64,000 bases of DNA, taken from NCBI RefSeq assembly GCF_032854445.1, contig NC_088301.1, forward strand, positions 930,001-994,000, written 5' to 3'. The translations under genes were made by a program, and so were the position numbers. The DNA is from Liolophura sinensis (taxonomy: Eukaryota; Mollusca; Polyplacophora; Chitonida; Chitonidae). Below, one piece after another: positions 39,601 to 48,100 of this stretch. The notes beneath the pieces are model-generated. The model made no database searches. It was not told the origin of the DNA and was given only the letters and a program-made list of their open reading frames with translations. The stretch's first letter is position 1; each line of letters begins with the position of its first letter.

Positions 39601-41704
39601 TTGTGGATAGGCTTCAAAATGTTGATGACGAGAAAGACGGAGACTGAAGCAACATGCCAAGACCTTTGGGTAAGCAAACCACCTAAGTTACTGTCTGAGC
39701 AGGTGTGTTAAGTGAGTGAGTGAGTGCTTGGGGTTTAACGTCGTACTCAACAATTTTTCAGTCATATGACGACGAAGGAATCATTAGGGCGCATGTACGT
39801 GTAATGTGCCTTCTTGTTGCAGGACGGATTTCCACCGCTCTTTTATTTAGTGCTGCTTCACTGAGACGACTTACCGAAGGCAAGTAAGCCGCCCCGCCCG
39901 AGCCATTATACTGATACGGGTCAACCAGTCGTTGCACTATCCCCTTCATGCTGAACGCCAAGCGAGGAAGTTACAACTTCCTCTTTTAAAGTCTTAGGTG
40001 TGACTCGATCAAGGATTGATCCTGGATCTACCAGTCCCGACAGGTGTGTTAAACAATATCTGCACACGGAATTTATCACAAATAAGCACTCAGGGAGGAA
40101 ACTGACGGACGTGGCCAGTTGGCTCATGGTTACTGTCGAGGAAAGAGCCAGCACCCATAATGACTCCAGCCCAATATAGCAAGTTGTTACAAATGCACAG
40201 TGTCTAATCATACAGCAGACAACATATTTACATTGAGGACACCAAACTGGCACTCAAGCAATATAAAGTCAGTAACTGTTTGCAGATAGGGCTGTAGAGA
40301 TTAAAGTATTCTCTAAATTTTAGTATCCGTCTTCCCAAATCTGGAAGCTTTGGAATCCACCACAATCTGACTACATGGACATCAATTAAACATGAACCTA
40401 TCCACAGTGTACAAGATTACTTTATCTCTGCTAACCTTCATGGCCTTTCAGACACTAGGCAAGAATTTGGCTCTGAACTTTTAATATTAGAAGAGGTCTA
40501 ATTCACAGCTGAGATATCTGCAGAAAAATTTGTGTACTATAGCAGAACCTTCCAATGAGCAAGTCATCAGGACTGAACTACCTGTCAAGACTTCTGTGTA
40601 ACGGCCAACAGTTTGGTAAACTACATTCAGTCGGTTTTGTAGTCCTGACAGTACGCAGCATATACTAGTGGTAATCCCAAGATTTCTAGTTTTTGTGCCC
40701 TTCTCACAAATGTCACGTCAGAGACAAATGAAAAACTCTTGTTTTTGCGCTCTCTGCATGTGCATACTGAACTGACCATTTTTTATTAGGATCTAAGCAT
40801 ACATCACATATGCTAGCTCTATGTGTCTGTTCCCTTTTTGGAATTTGGACTGGTGCCCGCACAGTCATGGTTTGCTGCCATTCACACAGTAGGATACTTC
40901 ATAAAGCTTTGGAAAAAGTGGAATACTAACCTTCTCCAGTTGTCCAGATACTCCTTTACAATACTTAGGGTCCTGGACTACCACACTGACAACATCCAAA
41001 GCTGTCAACTATCCATCCATCCATCCATACCTCATGAAGTTCAACCTCTCCATTCATTTCAAGCTCCAAAAATGTCTGCTGTATTCTGTCTGTTACACTG
41101 CTGCATATGTGGTTATCCTGGTTCTTGGTCCTCGCGACTGCAGGAATGCACGGCCCAGAAATAAGCATGGTGTATAAGATGGGCAGCCATTTTTGTGAAC
41201 TTCAAGCGAGTGGAGAACTTGAATTTGAATTTGATGATGTATGGATGGATATTTACCTTTGAGATTTGTGGTTTTGGACCGAAAGCATTGTAAAGGAGTA
41301 ACTGAACAGTCCGGGGAATTTCGTAATATAAAGGGGTGAATGGAAACAAGCCATTACTATGCGAGAGCCAATCCCACAAAAAAAATTCGAATGCATGGTT
41401 AACAGGGAACTTTACTGACAGGGTGCACAAACACTTATACAATATGGTGATCCGGTGCTCAAGTCGTTCGGGCTAAGGATGGTCAGCGGCCTCCGTGTAT
41501 CAGTAAATAAGAGTCATCCTCAGATCCAATTTCTGGACTCGGTCCTTGGGGTGAAAAATATAACATTAGGTTGTTGTTGTACATCTCAATGCCCACGAGA
41601 TGAGACGCACATGATTTGAACCTTCCACAGTTCATTATTTTATGAATAATTACCTCAACATCTGAGTCTTCACTGTCGGAAAAACTGACCTCGTCATCTG
41701 ACAT
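24694..41704 (-). CDS. EBNA1BP2: EBNA1-binding protein 2 / rRNA-processing protein EBP2
   Basis: Nucleolar factor for 60S ribosomal subunit assembly and 27S pre-rRNA processing. Exons: 41654-41704, 38821-38904, 38165-38319, 37886-38009, 36675-36764, 31669-31744, 29755-29833, 26118-26271, 24694-24756. All phases join, and 876 nt give 291 aa (human 306). Family features: an acidic start MSDDEVSFSDSEDSDVE, LQKAFKRGELKGGLNV, the DFQREL-FYRQAQA block split across an exon junction (near residue 97), TKRPEDYFAQMAKSD, MERSEKAKKLRDLRKYGKK, KLDFLE, the signature KFGFGGQKK (residues 231-239) and a basic tail NKKRPGKSRRKTMKNWKR. Introns make up 95% of the 17-kb span and are filled with tandem arrays and SINEs. 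The donor of exon 2 is tandemly triplicated in frame, so longer isoforms (+24 or +47 aa) are possible. Confidence 0.96.
24842..25090 (-). mobile_element. Second SINE family, strongly diverged copy
   Basis: Begins with TTTATTTTACTTATTCATTT and TTTAACTCAAGAATCTTTCA and continues with a body block GGAAACCGGAGTGCC. A decayed head may lie near 25015-25050. It sits in the last EBP2 intron. Confidence 0.55.
25255..25880. repeat. 42-bp minisatellite with 39-bp variants, about 15 copies
   Basis: Units contain TGTAGCACTACAATCTGTCC then TATATTCACACAACAGTTA. Shorter units lack a CAG-type triplet, so the length stays a multiple of three and long frames open on both strands. The array lies in EBP2 intron 8 and is not considered coding. 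Confidence 0.95.
26358..29375. repeat. 3.0-kb 45-bp minisatellite, about 67 copies
   Basis: Highly homogeneous 45-bp units containing CCAGCTGGTTTCACAGACCA then GGGTAACATCAAATTCCATA. Variation is confined to a few sites (CACAG/CAAAG/CACAT; CACCAC/CATCAC; GGTAAC/GGCAAC/GGTTAC), giving mosaic higher-order patterns, especially in 28140-29160. Four frames over both strands are open for hundreds of codons. The array lies in EBP2 intron 7, starting about 90 bp from exon 8. Confidence 0.97.
30171..30535 (+). mobile_element. First SINE family, near full-length copy
   Basis: tRNA-derived head with A-box-like TAGCACAGTTGGTAGAGCG and B-box-like GGATCAATCC, then a body shared with the copy at 39712-40040 (ACTTTAAAAGAGGAAGTTG, GCTCGGGCGGGGCGGCTTAC) and a tail GACGTTAAACCCCAAGCACT ending in CACTCACTCAC. 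It lies in EBP2 intron 6. No clear target-site duplication is visible. Confidence 0.85.
30536..30872. repeat. ~35-bp minisatellite, about 9-10 copies
   Basis: Units contain GACAACATTGCCCATGGTTA followed by CACAGCTCAGTCGCT. The array starts directly at the CACTCACTCAC end of the SINE at 30171-30535. Confidence 0.9.
31045..31165 (+). mobile_element. Second SINE family, 3' fragment
   Basis: The forward strand shows CTGCAGATGGCCTTGGGCTT, CCCACCATAATGCAAGCTGC and the tail ACATCAATCAAATAAATAA. It lies in an EBP2 intron; the 5' head is missing. Confidence 0.7.
31845..34870. repeat. 3.0-kb 38-bp minisatellite with higher-order repeats
   Basis: Basic unit about 38 bp with TGATACACGTAGTATTAGTC and TTCCATTTATACCTCGAC. 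From about 32320 to 34090 it is organised in a 219-bp higher-order unit, marked by TAGCTCAACTCAT at about 32438, 32657, 32876, 33095, 33504, 33722 and 33941. A larger block is duplicated: CCTTTTATACC recurs 1066 bp apart (32317, 33383) and AAGTTCTATT 847 bp apart (33291, 34138); the difference equals one 219-bp unit. The array starts about 100 bp upstream of EBP2 exon 6. Confidence 0.95.
34871..36674. other. Rest of EBP2 intron 5
   Basis: Mostly occupied by the DNA-transposon-like element at 35028-36382. Nothing else was recognised up to exon 5. Confidence 0.5.
35028..36382. mobile_element. Decayed non-autonomous DNA transposon, possibly hAT-like
   Basis: The left end starts CAGGGTTCATACAGG, and the right end read on the minus strand starts CAGGGTGCGCACAGTCC. 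Both sides are followed by repeated CAAGGAGTTTCCAGGAGT-like motifs in inverted arrangement (near 35060 and 36270-36370). An inner inverted pair (AGGGCTTC near 35284, AAGCCCT near 36181) also fits a symmetrical element. No transposase frame is seen and the target-site duplication is unclear. Confidence 0.4.
36765..37885. other. EBP2 intron 4
   Basis: Non-coding and largely unique. It includes a degenerate CA-rich tandem segment at 37450-37612. Confidence 0.6.
37450..37612. repeat. Degenerate CA-rich tandem repeat
   Basis: Irregular units around CTCACCATAAACAACACACC repeat about five to seven times with variable length. The minus strand (gene sense) is GT-rich. Confidence 0.75.
38525..38600 (-). 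mobile_element. Second SINE family, tail fragment
   Basis: TTTATTTGATTGGTGTTTTA then CGCAGTACTCAAGAAAATTC and GGTGGCCAGCTTTATGGT match the tail end of the other copies. It ends directly beside the repeated EBP2 exon 2 junction. Confidence 0.7.
38621..38904 (-). repeat. EBNA1BP2: Tandemly repeated exon-intron junction of EBP2 exon 2
   Basis: A unit of 72, then 69, bp repeats about three and a half times. It holds the last 13 or so codons of exon 2 (VEVAPPPKWINNK) plus the first 33 bp of the intron (GTAAGTTTGATGCTG...). Three intact donors, each AAG then GTAAGT, give exon ends at 38821, 38749 and 38680. The frame is open through all copies and closes at 38608. Family alignment supports the first donor (38821) as the ancestral exon end. 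Confidence 0.9.
39130..39495. repeat. 51-bp minisatellite, about 7 copies
   Basis: Units contain TTAGCTTGCCATTCGAGTTG then TTCTCACCACATTGCCCAAC. Two sub-types differ by GCTCAAATGG versus GCCCAACTGG; the first type occupies the left copies and the second the right copies. In gene sense each unit contains GTGGTGAGAA, a donor-like string. Confidence 0.93.
39712..40040 (-). mobile_element. First SINE family, 5'-truncated copy with target-site duplication
   Basis: Closely matches the element at 30171-30535 on the opposite strand, from the GAGTGAGTGCTTGGGGTTTA tail to the middle of the tRNA-like head (CTGGATCTACCAGTCCCG). It is flanked by a perfect 12-bp direct repeat, CAGGTGTGTTAA, at 39700-39711 and 40041-40052. 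This is the expected result of LINE-driven insertion with 5' truncation. Confidence 0.92.
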
Positions 41705-41776
41705 TTGGATTAATTTCTTAATAAAAACGGTAATAAATTTTGGTTTGAGGTAGACAATTATGTTTTTCCCCAACCA

Positions 41777-41782
41777 CACGTG
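41777..41782. promoter_or_regulatory. CACGTG E-box upstream of EBP2
   Basis: A palindromic CACGTG lies 73 bp upstream of the EBP2 start codon. MYC/MAX-type factors use this site at many ribosome-biogenesis genes. A single hexamer is weak evidence on its own. Confidence 0.35.
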
Positions 41783-42249
41783 TTTCTGACGGAAACTGGA
41801 CTGGGGGACAATGTCGTAAACTTCATATTCGAGTCAGTATTATCTGACTTACCTCCCCTTGACCGATCATTTCACAAGTTGCCTCACGCTGTTTGCCTAC
41901 CTGAAGTGACTAAATCGTACCGGTATCAAACGGCGAAGCGAATGGCCATAACCTGTATACTTACACACCAGACGCGCCACGGACATGTAGCATATAGGCC
42001 TGTATAGCAATTTAGTAACCATGACCCCTGATGTCAACAATCAAATAGAACTGCACTGCAGGCAGAATACAACGATGTAGAAATCTGAGGTTTCCTTTTT
42101 TTCGTTTTAACCTGTTCTGCACCTTAGAACGTTCAATATTTTAAATATATAGGAAAAGCATACATACATTACCTTGTTAAGTAGCTGTTCTGTACATATC
42201 AGCCAGTTGAAAACACGTACCGATATTGCATGTTGGACTATCCCTTGTA
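41783..42249. other. Upstream flank of EBP2
   Basis: Non-coding. No further gene, repeat or RNA recognised. Confidence 0.5.
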
Positions 42250-43490
42250 GCTTTCGTTCACCAGTGAATTAGCGTGTTCGTTGACCACTCATGTACCGTT
42301 TTCGTTGACCAGTGGTGGAGTGTGTTCAGTCGTTGATCAGTGATGTTTTGTGTTTTTTCACCAGTGATGTAGTTGACTAGTGATGTAGGGCGTTTGCAAA
42401 CTAGTGATGTGGTGTGGTCGCTGACCAGTGATGTGGTGTGTTCGTTGACCAGTGATGTGGTGTTGTCATTGACCAGTGATGTGGTGTTGTCATTGACCAG
42501 TGATGTGGTGTGTTCGTTGACCAGTGATGTGGTTGTGTCGTTGACCTGTGGTGTGGTGTGGTCGTTGACAAGTGATGTGGTGTGTTCATTGACCAGTGAT
42601 GTGGTGTTGTCGTTGACCAGTGATGTGGTGTGTTCGTTGACCAGTGATGTGGTTGTGTCGTTGACCAGTGGTGTGGTGTGGTCGTTGACCAGTGATGTGG
42701 TGTGTTCATTGACCAGTGATGTGGTTATGTCGTTGACCAGTGATGTGGTGTGTTCGTTGACCAGTGATGTGGTTGTGTCGTTGACCAGTGATGTGGTGTG
42801 TTCGTTGACCAGTGATGTGGTTGTGTCGTTGACCAGTGGTGTGGTGTGGTCGTTGACAAGTGATGTGGTGTGTTCATTGACCAGTGATGTGGTGTTGTCG
42901 TTGACCAGTGATGTGGTGTGTTCGTTGACCAGTGATGTGGTGTGGTCGTTGACCAGTGGTGTGGTGTGGTCGTTGACAAGTGATGTGGTGTGGACCAGTG
43001 GTGTGGTGTGGTCGTTGACCAGTGATGTGGTGTGGTCGTTAACCAGTGATGTGGTGTGGTCGTTAACCAGTGATGTAGTGTGTTCGTTGACCAGTGATGT
43101 GGTGTGTTTTTGACCAGTGATGTGGTGTGGTCGTTAACCAGAGATTTGGTGTGTTCATTGACCACTGATGTGGTGTGGTCGTTGACCAGTGATGTGGTGT
43201 GGTCGTTGACCAGTGATGTGGTGTGTTCATTGACCAGTGATGTGGTGTGTTTTTGACCAGTGATGTGGTGTGGTCGTTGACCAGTGATGTGGTGTGTTCA
43301 TTGACCACTGATGTGGTGTGGTCGTTGACAGTGATGTGGTGTGCTCGTTGACCAGTGATGTGGTGTGGTCGTTGACCAGTGATGTGGTGTAGTCGTTGAC
43401 CAGTGAATTGGTGTTGTTGTTGACAGTGATATCGTGTGTTAATTGACCAGTGATGTGGTGTGTTCATTGACTTGTGATGTGGTGTGTTCA
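42250..43490. repeat. 1.2-kb 24-bp minisatellite, about 50 copies
   Basis: Units contain GTTGACCAGTGATGTGGTGT plus a short GGTC or GTTC end. The left edge (42250-42400) is diverged and the centre more regular. Frames on both strands are open because the unit is a multiple of three; the predicted peptides are only S/T/V/D or T/P/H/W repeats. It lies between EBP2 and the DOMON gene. Confidence 0.95.
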
Positions 43491-43897
43491 AGGATTGGCC
43501 GTTGCTGTATGTATCCAACTCCCCTGGGTCGGCTGCAGAGTTAGATTGCGATGTTTTCCAGGTTTGCAGGGTATAAATGCATATAGTTCGTGTTAGCCCC
43601 GCCTGGTATGCCGATTCTCTCCCCATTAAGATGACTGTCCGCAGTATATGCCGCAGGTTCATTAGGTATTATAGGTTTAGCCGCGATGTTGACATTGCTA
43701 TCTTTTCTTAGATAGCAGTATAAGGAAGGACCTTACATGTGAGGTGTACATAACTTTTGTTAGATCCAGTGTGTTGTATGAATGTCACAAGTTATTTCTA
43801 CAAAGACTAAACTAAGTGTGTCAAAGATGTTTCCTCAAACTTCTTCACTAAAAAATTCTTAAATTCTTAAAGTCCCATTCTGTTTAAGTAAATACAT
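43491..43897. other. Non-coding spacer
   Basis: Nothing recognised between two tandem arrays. Confidence 0.5.
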
Positions 43898-44127
43898 GTA
43901 CATATGTCTAGATAATGTACATATATGTCTAGATAATATACAGGTATGTCCAGATATGTACATATATGTCTAGATAATGTACATATATGTCTAGATAATA
44001 TACAGGTATGTCTAGATAATGTACATATATGTCTAGATAATGTACATATATGTCTAGATAATATACAGGTATGTCTAGATAATGTACATGTATGTCTAGA
44101 TAATGTACATGTATGTCTATATAATGG
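43898..44127. repeat. 21-bp minisatellite, about 11 copies
   Basis: Units contain ATGTCTAGATAATGTACATA, with a sub-type ending in ATACAGGT in a regular alternation of about every third unit. Confidence 0.93.
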
Positions 44128-44392
44128 CCAGAACCTGTGGTGTTCTCCTCCAAACTTGTAACGACATATCGGATATATAAACAGTTGCAGTCAAAGTGCA
44201 TTTGTGATTATCCACAACTTTTACATCATACCCTGTCGTCGATACACAGTGATTGAATTTAAGCGCCTCGAACATTTCTTGTGCCTTTTCGGCATGGCTG
44301 AAAACTGCTTGTTGTCTGCCCCCTTTATGTTAGTCCGACCTAATTTCTTTCTATGTCCTCTCTTGGTTCTTTCACCGATTAAGTATATCCAG

Positions 44393-44671
44393 TTGCCAGC
44401 TATCACACTGTCGTCACTTCTCTGGTTTTATCCTCTGTACTGTAGCCGTATTTCACCGGTTTCGTATGACCATTAGACAGCTATAACACTGTCGTCACTG
44501 CTCTGGTTTTATCCTCTGTACTGTAGCCGTATTTCACCGGTTTCGTATGACCATTTGCCAGCTATAACACTGTCGTCACTGCTCTGGTTTTACTCTCTAT
44601 GGTGTAGCTGTATTTTACCGGTTTCGTATGACAATTTGCCAGCTATCACACTGTCGTCGCTGCTCTGCTTT
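44393..44671. repeat. ~82-bp tandem repeat, 3-4 copies
   Basis: Units begin CCAGCTATAACACTGTCGTC and end TTTCACCGGTTTCGTATGAC. Copies start at about 44395, 44477, 44558 and 44640; the last is cut off by the SINE tail. Confidence 0.85.
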
Positions 44672-44890
44672 GTTTATTTATTTATTTATTTTATTAGCGT
44701 TTTACGCTGTACTCAACAATATTTCACTTATACGATTGCGACTAGCATTATGGTAGAAGAAAATCGGGAAGAGCCCGGGGGTAACACACGACCGCCCGTA
44801 GGTTGCTGCAGACGTTCCCACGTACATACAGAGAGGAAGCCAGCATGGGTTGCGTCATTGAGAGGCGCTGACACGCGTCGCTGCTTTGGT
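44672..44890 (-). mobile_element. Second SINE family, partial copy
   Basis: Tail side on the left (TTATTTATTTATTTTATTAG, GCGTTTTACGCTGTACTCAA), then the GCCCGGGGGTAACACACGAC and AGAGAGGAAGCCAGCATGGG blocks. The tRNA-like head is mostly missing. Confidence 0.75.
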
Positions 44891-45974
44891 TTCACATGCT
44901 GCATACGGCTTTAATTATAGTTTGATGGTTTGTGTTGAACGTTGTTTCGAAAACTGATCTAGCCATTCCCGGCAAAACTCATCGCAAGAGGATTCCAGAA
45001 CAGAATCTCGGCATCAGTAGACCAATAGAATTTACAGGTCAAAAGTCGCAAGACCAATTTCCAAACAACGTTCAAAAAAAAAACTCAAAGAAGTAAGAAA
45101 TAAGAGCGGATTCATGTAAAGAGAAGCAGTCAAAATTTCCGACGAAGTCGAAATGATATATTCTAGGAACTTAAATTTAATTTGCCTATCACTTCTTGTG
45201 TAAAGGATATACATTTGCATATGCCGTAAAAATTCCCCCCAATTTTTTTTAAGAATCAAATAAAGGTCATCAAATATAAATTTTTCCACCAGGGTATTTT
45301 CCAATCTTCCCTACAATACTCAAAACACCTTTCCCAGATCATTAGAACTCTAAGAACTAAGTAAAATGAGAAACTTAGTCATTTACAGTATATAAGTTTT
45401 TATGGATCAGAATAGGTGTCTTAGTGTAGTTTTCATTGCAGCTGCTCACAAATCCAATATGGCGATTTTATTCAACATTAAAACCTATTGTACTCACACC
45501 GACCGCATTGGTGAGAAGCCTAGTGCGCTAACCTACTGAGCCACGAAAGGAAGTTGAAGTGCACTCATTGTAAGATTTAAGAAACTTAGAGTGAGGCGTT
45601 TTATGGCACATTATTGTAAAACTAGTTGCGACGTTGACTGAAATTAAATGAGTCAGAGTGGAAATTATCTCTTATTGTATTCGGTTAATTTCATTTCATT
45701 TCAGGATCTGCCTATAATCCATAGCCATGAGTAGTTCAAAGCTGTTGAACATATTCCTCTTATTACGCTGTCGATCGACACCGGAAAAAAATTCTATTAC
45801 AGCAGTAACTCCTCCCATCGTGACGTCATCACTGGACTGAGACAGTCGTGACGTCATCACTGAGACATTCATTGATCGTTTATGGTGTTTAGCGGCCATA
45901 TTGCTACGGTGTGGTGTGATACAGTGCAGCTTCACTGAATCATAGACAGAAAGACCCCAGGTTATATGACAACT
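44891..45974. other. Non-coding stretch with a SINE-head fragment
   Basis: AT-rich. About 45498-45550 reads on the minus strand as GTGGCTCAGTAGGTTAGCGC then GGTCGGTGTGAGT, the tRNA-like head of the second SINE family without its body. Nothing else recognised. Confidence 0.5.
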
Positions 45975-46250
45975 TGATACTCAGTCACGCCCCCGTGGTC
46001 GACGTGATTAGCGTACCAGGGCGGCGAAATGACAATGGAGCCTCCCACCAATTTGGTCATCCTGAGTTGAAATCCAGCTCGTGCTTACTTCCTCTCCGGC
46101 CGTACGTGGGAAGGTTTGTCAGCCACCTGCCGATGGTCGTGGGTTTCACCCAGGTTCTGCCTGGTTTTCTTCCACCATAATGCTGGCCGCCGTCGTATAA
46201 GAGAAATATTGTTGAGCAGCGAGTAAAACACCAATCAAACAAATAAATAT
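45975..46250 (+). mobile_element. Second SINE family, near full-length copy
   Basis: Head CCCCCGTGGTCGACGTGATT and B-box-like GAGTTGAAATCC, then GGCCGTACGTGGGAAGG, CGATGGTCGTGGGTTTCACC, CCACCATAATGCTGGCCGCC and the tail AGTAAAACACCAATCAAACA with AAATAAATA. This is the best copy in the forward orientation. Confidence 0.85.
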
Positions 46251-47556
46251 ACATAGTCGCAGTGTCTACGCTCACATTTGCCTGCATGGTTCGTGAGTTT
46301 TGCCCGAACATCATCGGGAACCTAAAGCAATGTGTTTGAGTGGGAATAGGCTACTATTTAAGATGGGAAATCTAATCTAAGATGCACTACATGACTGTTC
46401 TTCTTAGCACACCACGGACGACAAGGAATATTTTGTTATATGAAGTTTTATTTGATGATATACAGACGTATAAAAACTACACCATGAAAATAATATACAG
46501 GTTTGGTAAACCAGCTACCAATACTGGACATACTTTATACAAAAGATTAACATTAGTTCCCCGTATTTCGTGGAAGTGAAGACATCCAGGCGGTCATCAC
46601 AGTTCTGTATCAAACAAGGAACTTTTCACGCCATTGGTGAGACCCATACTTTTAAATGGTTCTCAATATTTTAAATATAAATGAATAAAACCATTCTTTC
46701 TTTCATCAGCACCTATAACCGATTCGTGATCTGACCAAATGCTTAGTGGTATAGATTAACGTTGGGCTATGCTTGTGATTTCGAAGAAGTTCTTAGAATA
46801 ATCCTAAATCGTTTGCCGGTGTTGGAACTACAATGTGGACAGCTTTACTATGTAGGTGCAACTCGCCAAAATAGAAACACATCAATAAATATACACTGAA
46901 AAACTTGCCAGAATACTACTGCTGCCAGAAACTAGCGAGGCCATTTGCTGCCGATCTTTAGCAGATAAAAACAAACTCTGAAAGCAGCTATAAAGGGTCA
47001 TTAAACACAGTAATCGTTCGCTGGGGGCAATGTAAGGAGTATTTGTATGGGGTCAGTATATATTATTGTCAAAAAATATTTAGTAGCATGTGAGACATAA
47101 TATATATATATGTTTTCTCATTCTGGGGTGAAAACTTATGATATGTGTGAAATAGAAACAACCGTAAAGTCATGTCTACCAGAGGAACTAGGGACGGTAC
47201 AACTACTACAGCAATAATACACCCAATATAAGCACATATGTATAAATACAAACAACTGGATTTCTAACTAATCAGACGAAAACTCGGGCGATTTAAACTT
47301 ACACATGAAGAGAACTAAACCAGCTCTGATCAGCTTCTCTGTCCGTAATGTTGCTCCATGTGGACGTAATATCGATTATGTTTACCCAAGCTTTATCAAC
47401 AAGCTTCTATCAGGTAGGATAATTCATTGTTGCGAGTCATGATCGCAGGTATGACTTTATGAAGTGCATGTATGGACTGAAGTACCGCGTGGACCGAAGT
47501 ATTACCTGTTTATACGAATTCATGGAGGAAAGGGCTGAAGTGTATATAGAGGATGA
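46251..47556. other. Non-coding spacer
   Basis: AT-rich, with nothing recognisable as a gene, RNA or mobile element. Confidence 0.5.
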
Positions 47557-47845
47557 AGCGTAAATAGGCAGAATGAGGTTCAAGCGTAAATAGGTAGGAT
47601 GAGGTTTAAGTGTAGATAGGTAGAATGGGATTTAAGAGTAGATAGGTAGGATGAGGTTTAAGTGTAGATAGGTAGAATGGGATTTAAGAGTAGATAGGTA
47701 GGATGAGGTTTAAGTGTAGATAGGTAGAATGGGATTTAAGAGTAGATAGGTAGGATGAGGTTTAAGTGTAGATAGTTAGGATGACGTGTAAGTGTACATG
47801 GGGTAGGGTTAGGTTTAAGTGAACATTGGTAGGATGAGGTTTAAA
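47557..47845. repeat. 26-bp minisatellite in 52-bp dimers
   Basis: About 11 units. Two sub-types alternate, one with GTAGATAGGTAGAATGGGAT and one with GTAGATAGGTAGGATGAGGT, so the central part is a 52-bp higher-order dimer. It lies downstream of the DOMON gene stop. Confidence 0.9.
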
Positions 47846-47929
47846 ATTCATCCAATTCTAGATGATAGTGAAACTTCATCTAAGTGTAGACAAGAGGTTT
47901 AAGATTTATCCAGGGGGTGATCATTGCTT

Positions 47930-48100
47930 AGTAAAGCACAGTAGTGTACGGATCCTTCCAAGCGTAGCGGGTGATCAAGTGTAGCGGGTGATCCTTGCGT
48001 GTAGTGTAGCTCAGTAGTGTACGGATCCTTCCAAGTGTAGCGGGTGATCCTTGTGTGTAGTGTAGCTCAGTAGTACGGATCCTTGTATACTATGGCTCAA
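47930..48100. repeat. Irregular 58-72-bp tandem repeat reaching the DOMON stop codon
   Basis: Copies of CAGTAGTGTACGGATCCTTC start near 47939, 48011 and 48069, each with GTGTAGCGGGTGATCC in between. The right end merges with the last codons of the DOMON gene near 48097, so the array is probably in its 3'UTR. Confidence 0.8.

Larger units (their letters stand above)
38905..41653. other. EBP2 intron 1
   Basis: Contains the 51-bp array (39130-39495), a SINE with target-site duplication (39712-40040) and otherwise unique AT-rich DNA with a short ATCC microsatellite near 41010-41027. No other gene recognised. Confidence 0.6.

Noticed and set aside
42373-43662. S/T/V/D-rich or T/P/H/W-rich proteins
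   Set aside because: They come from the 24-bp minisatellite in both strands. The 60-residue non-repeat start of one frame has no family similarity.
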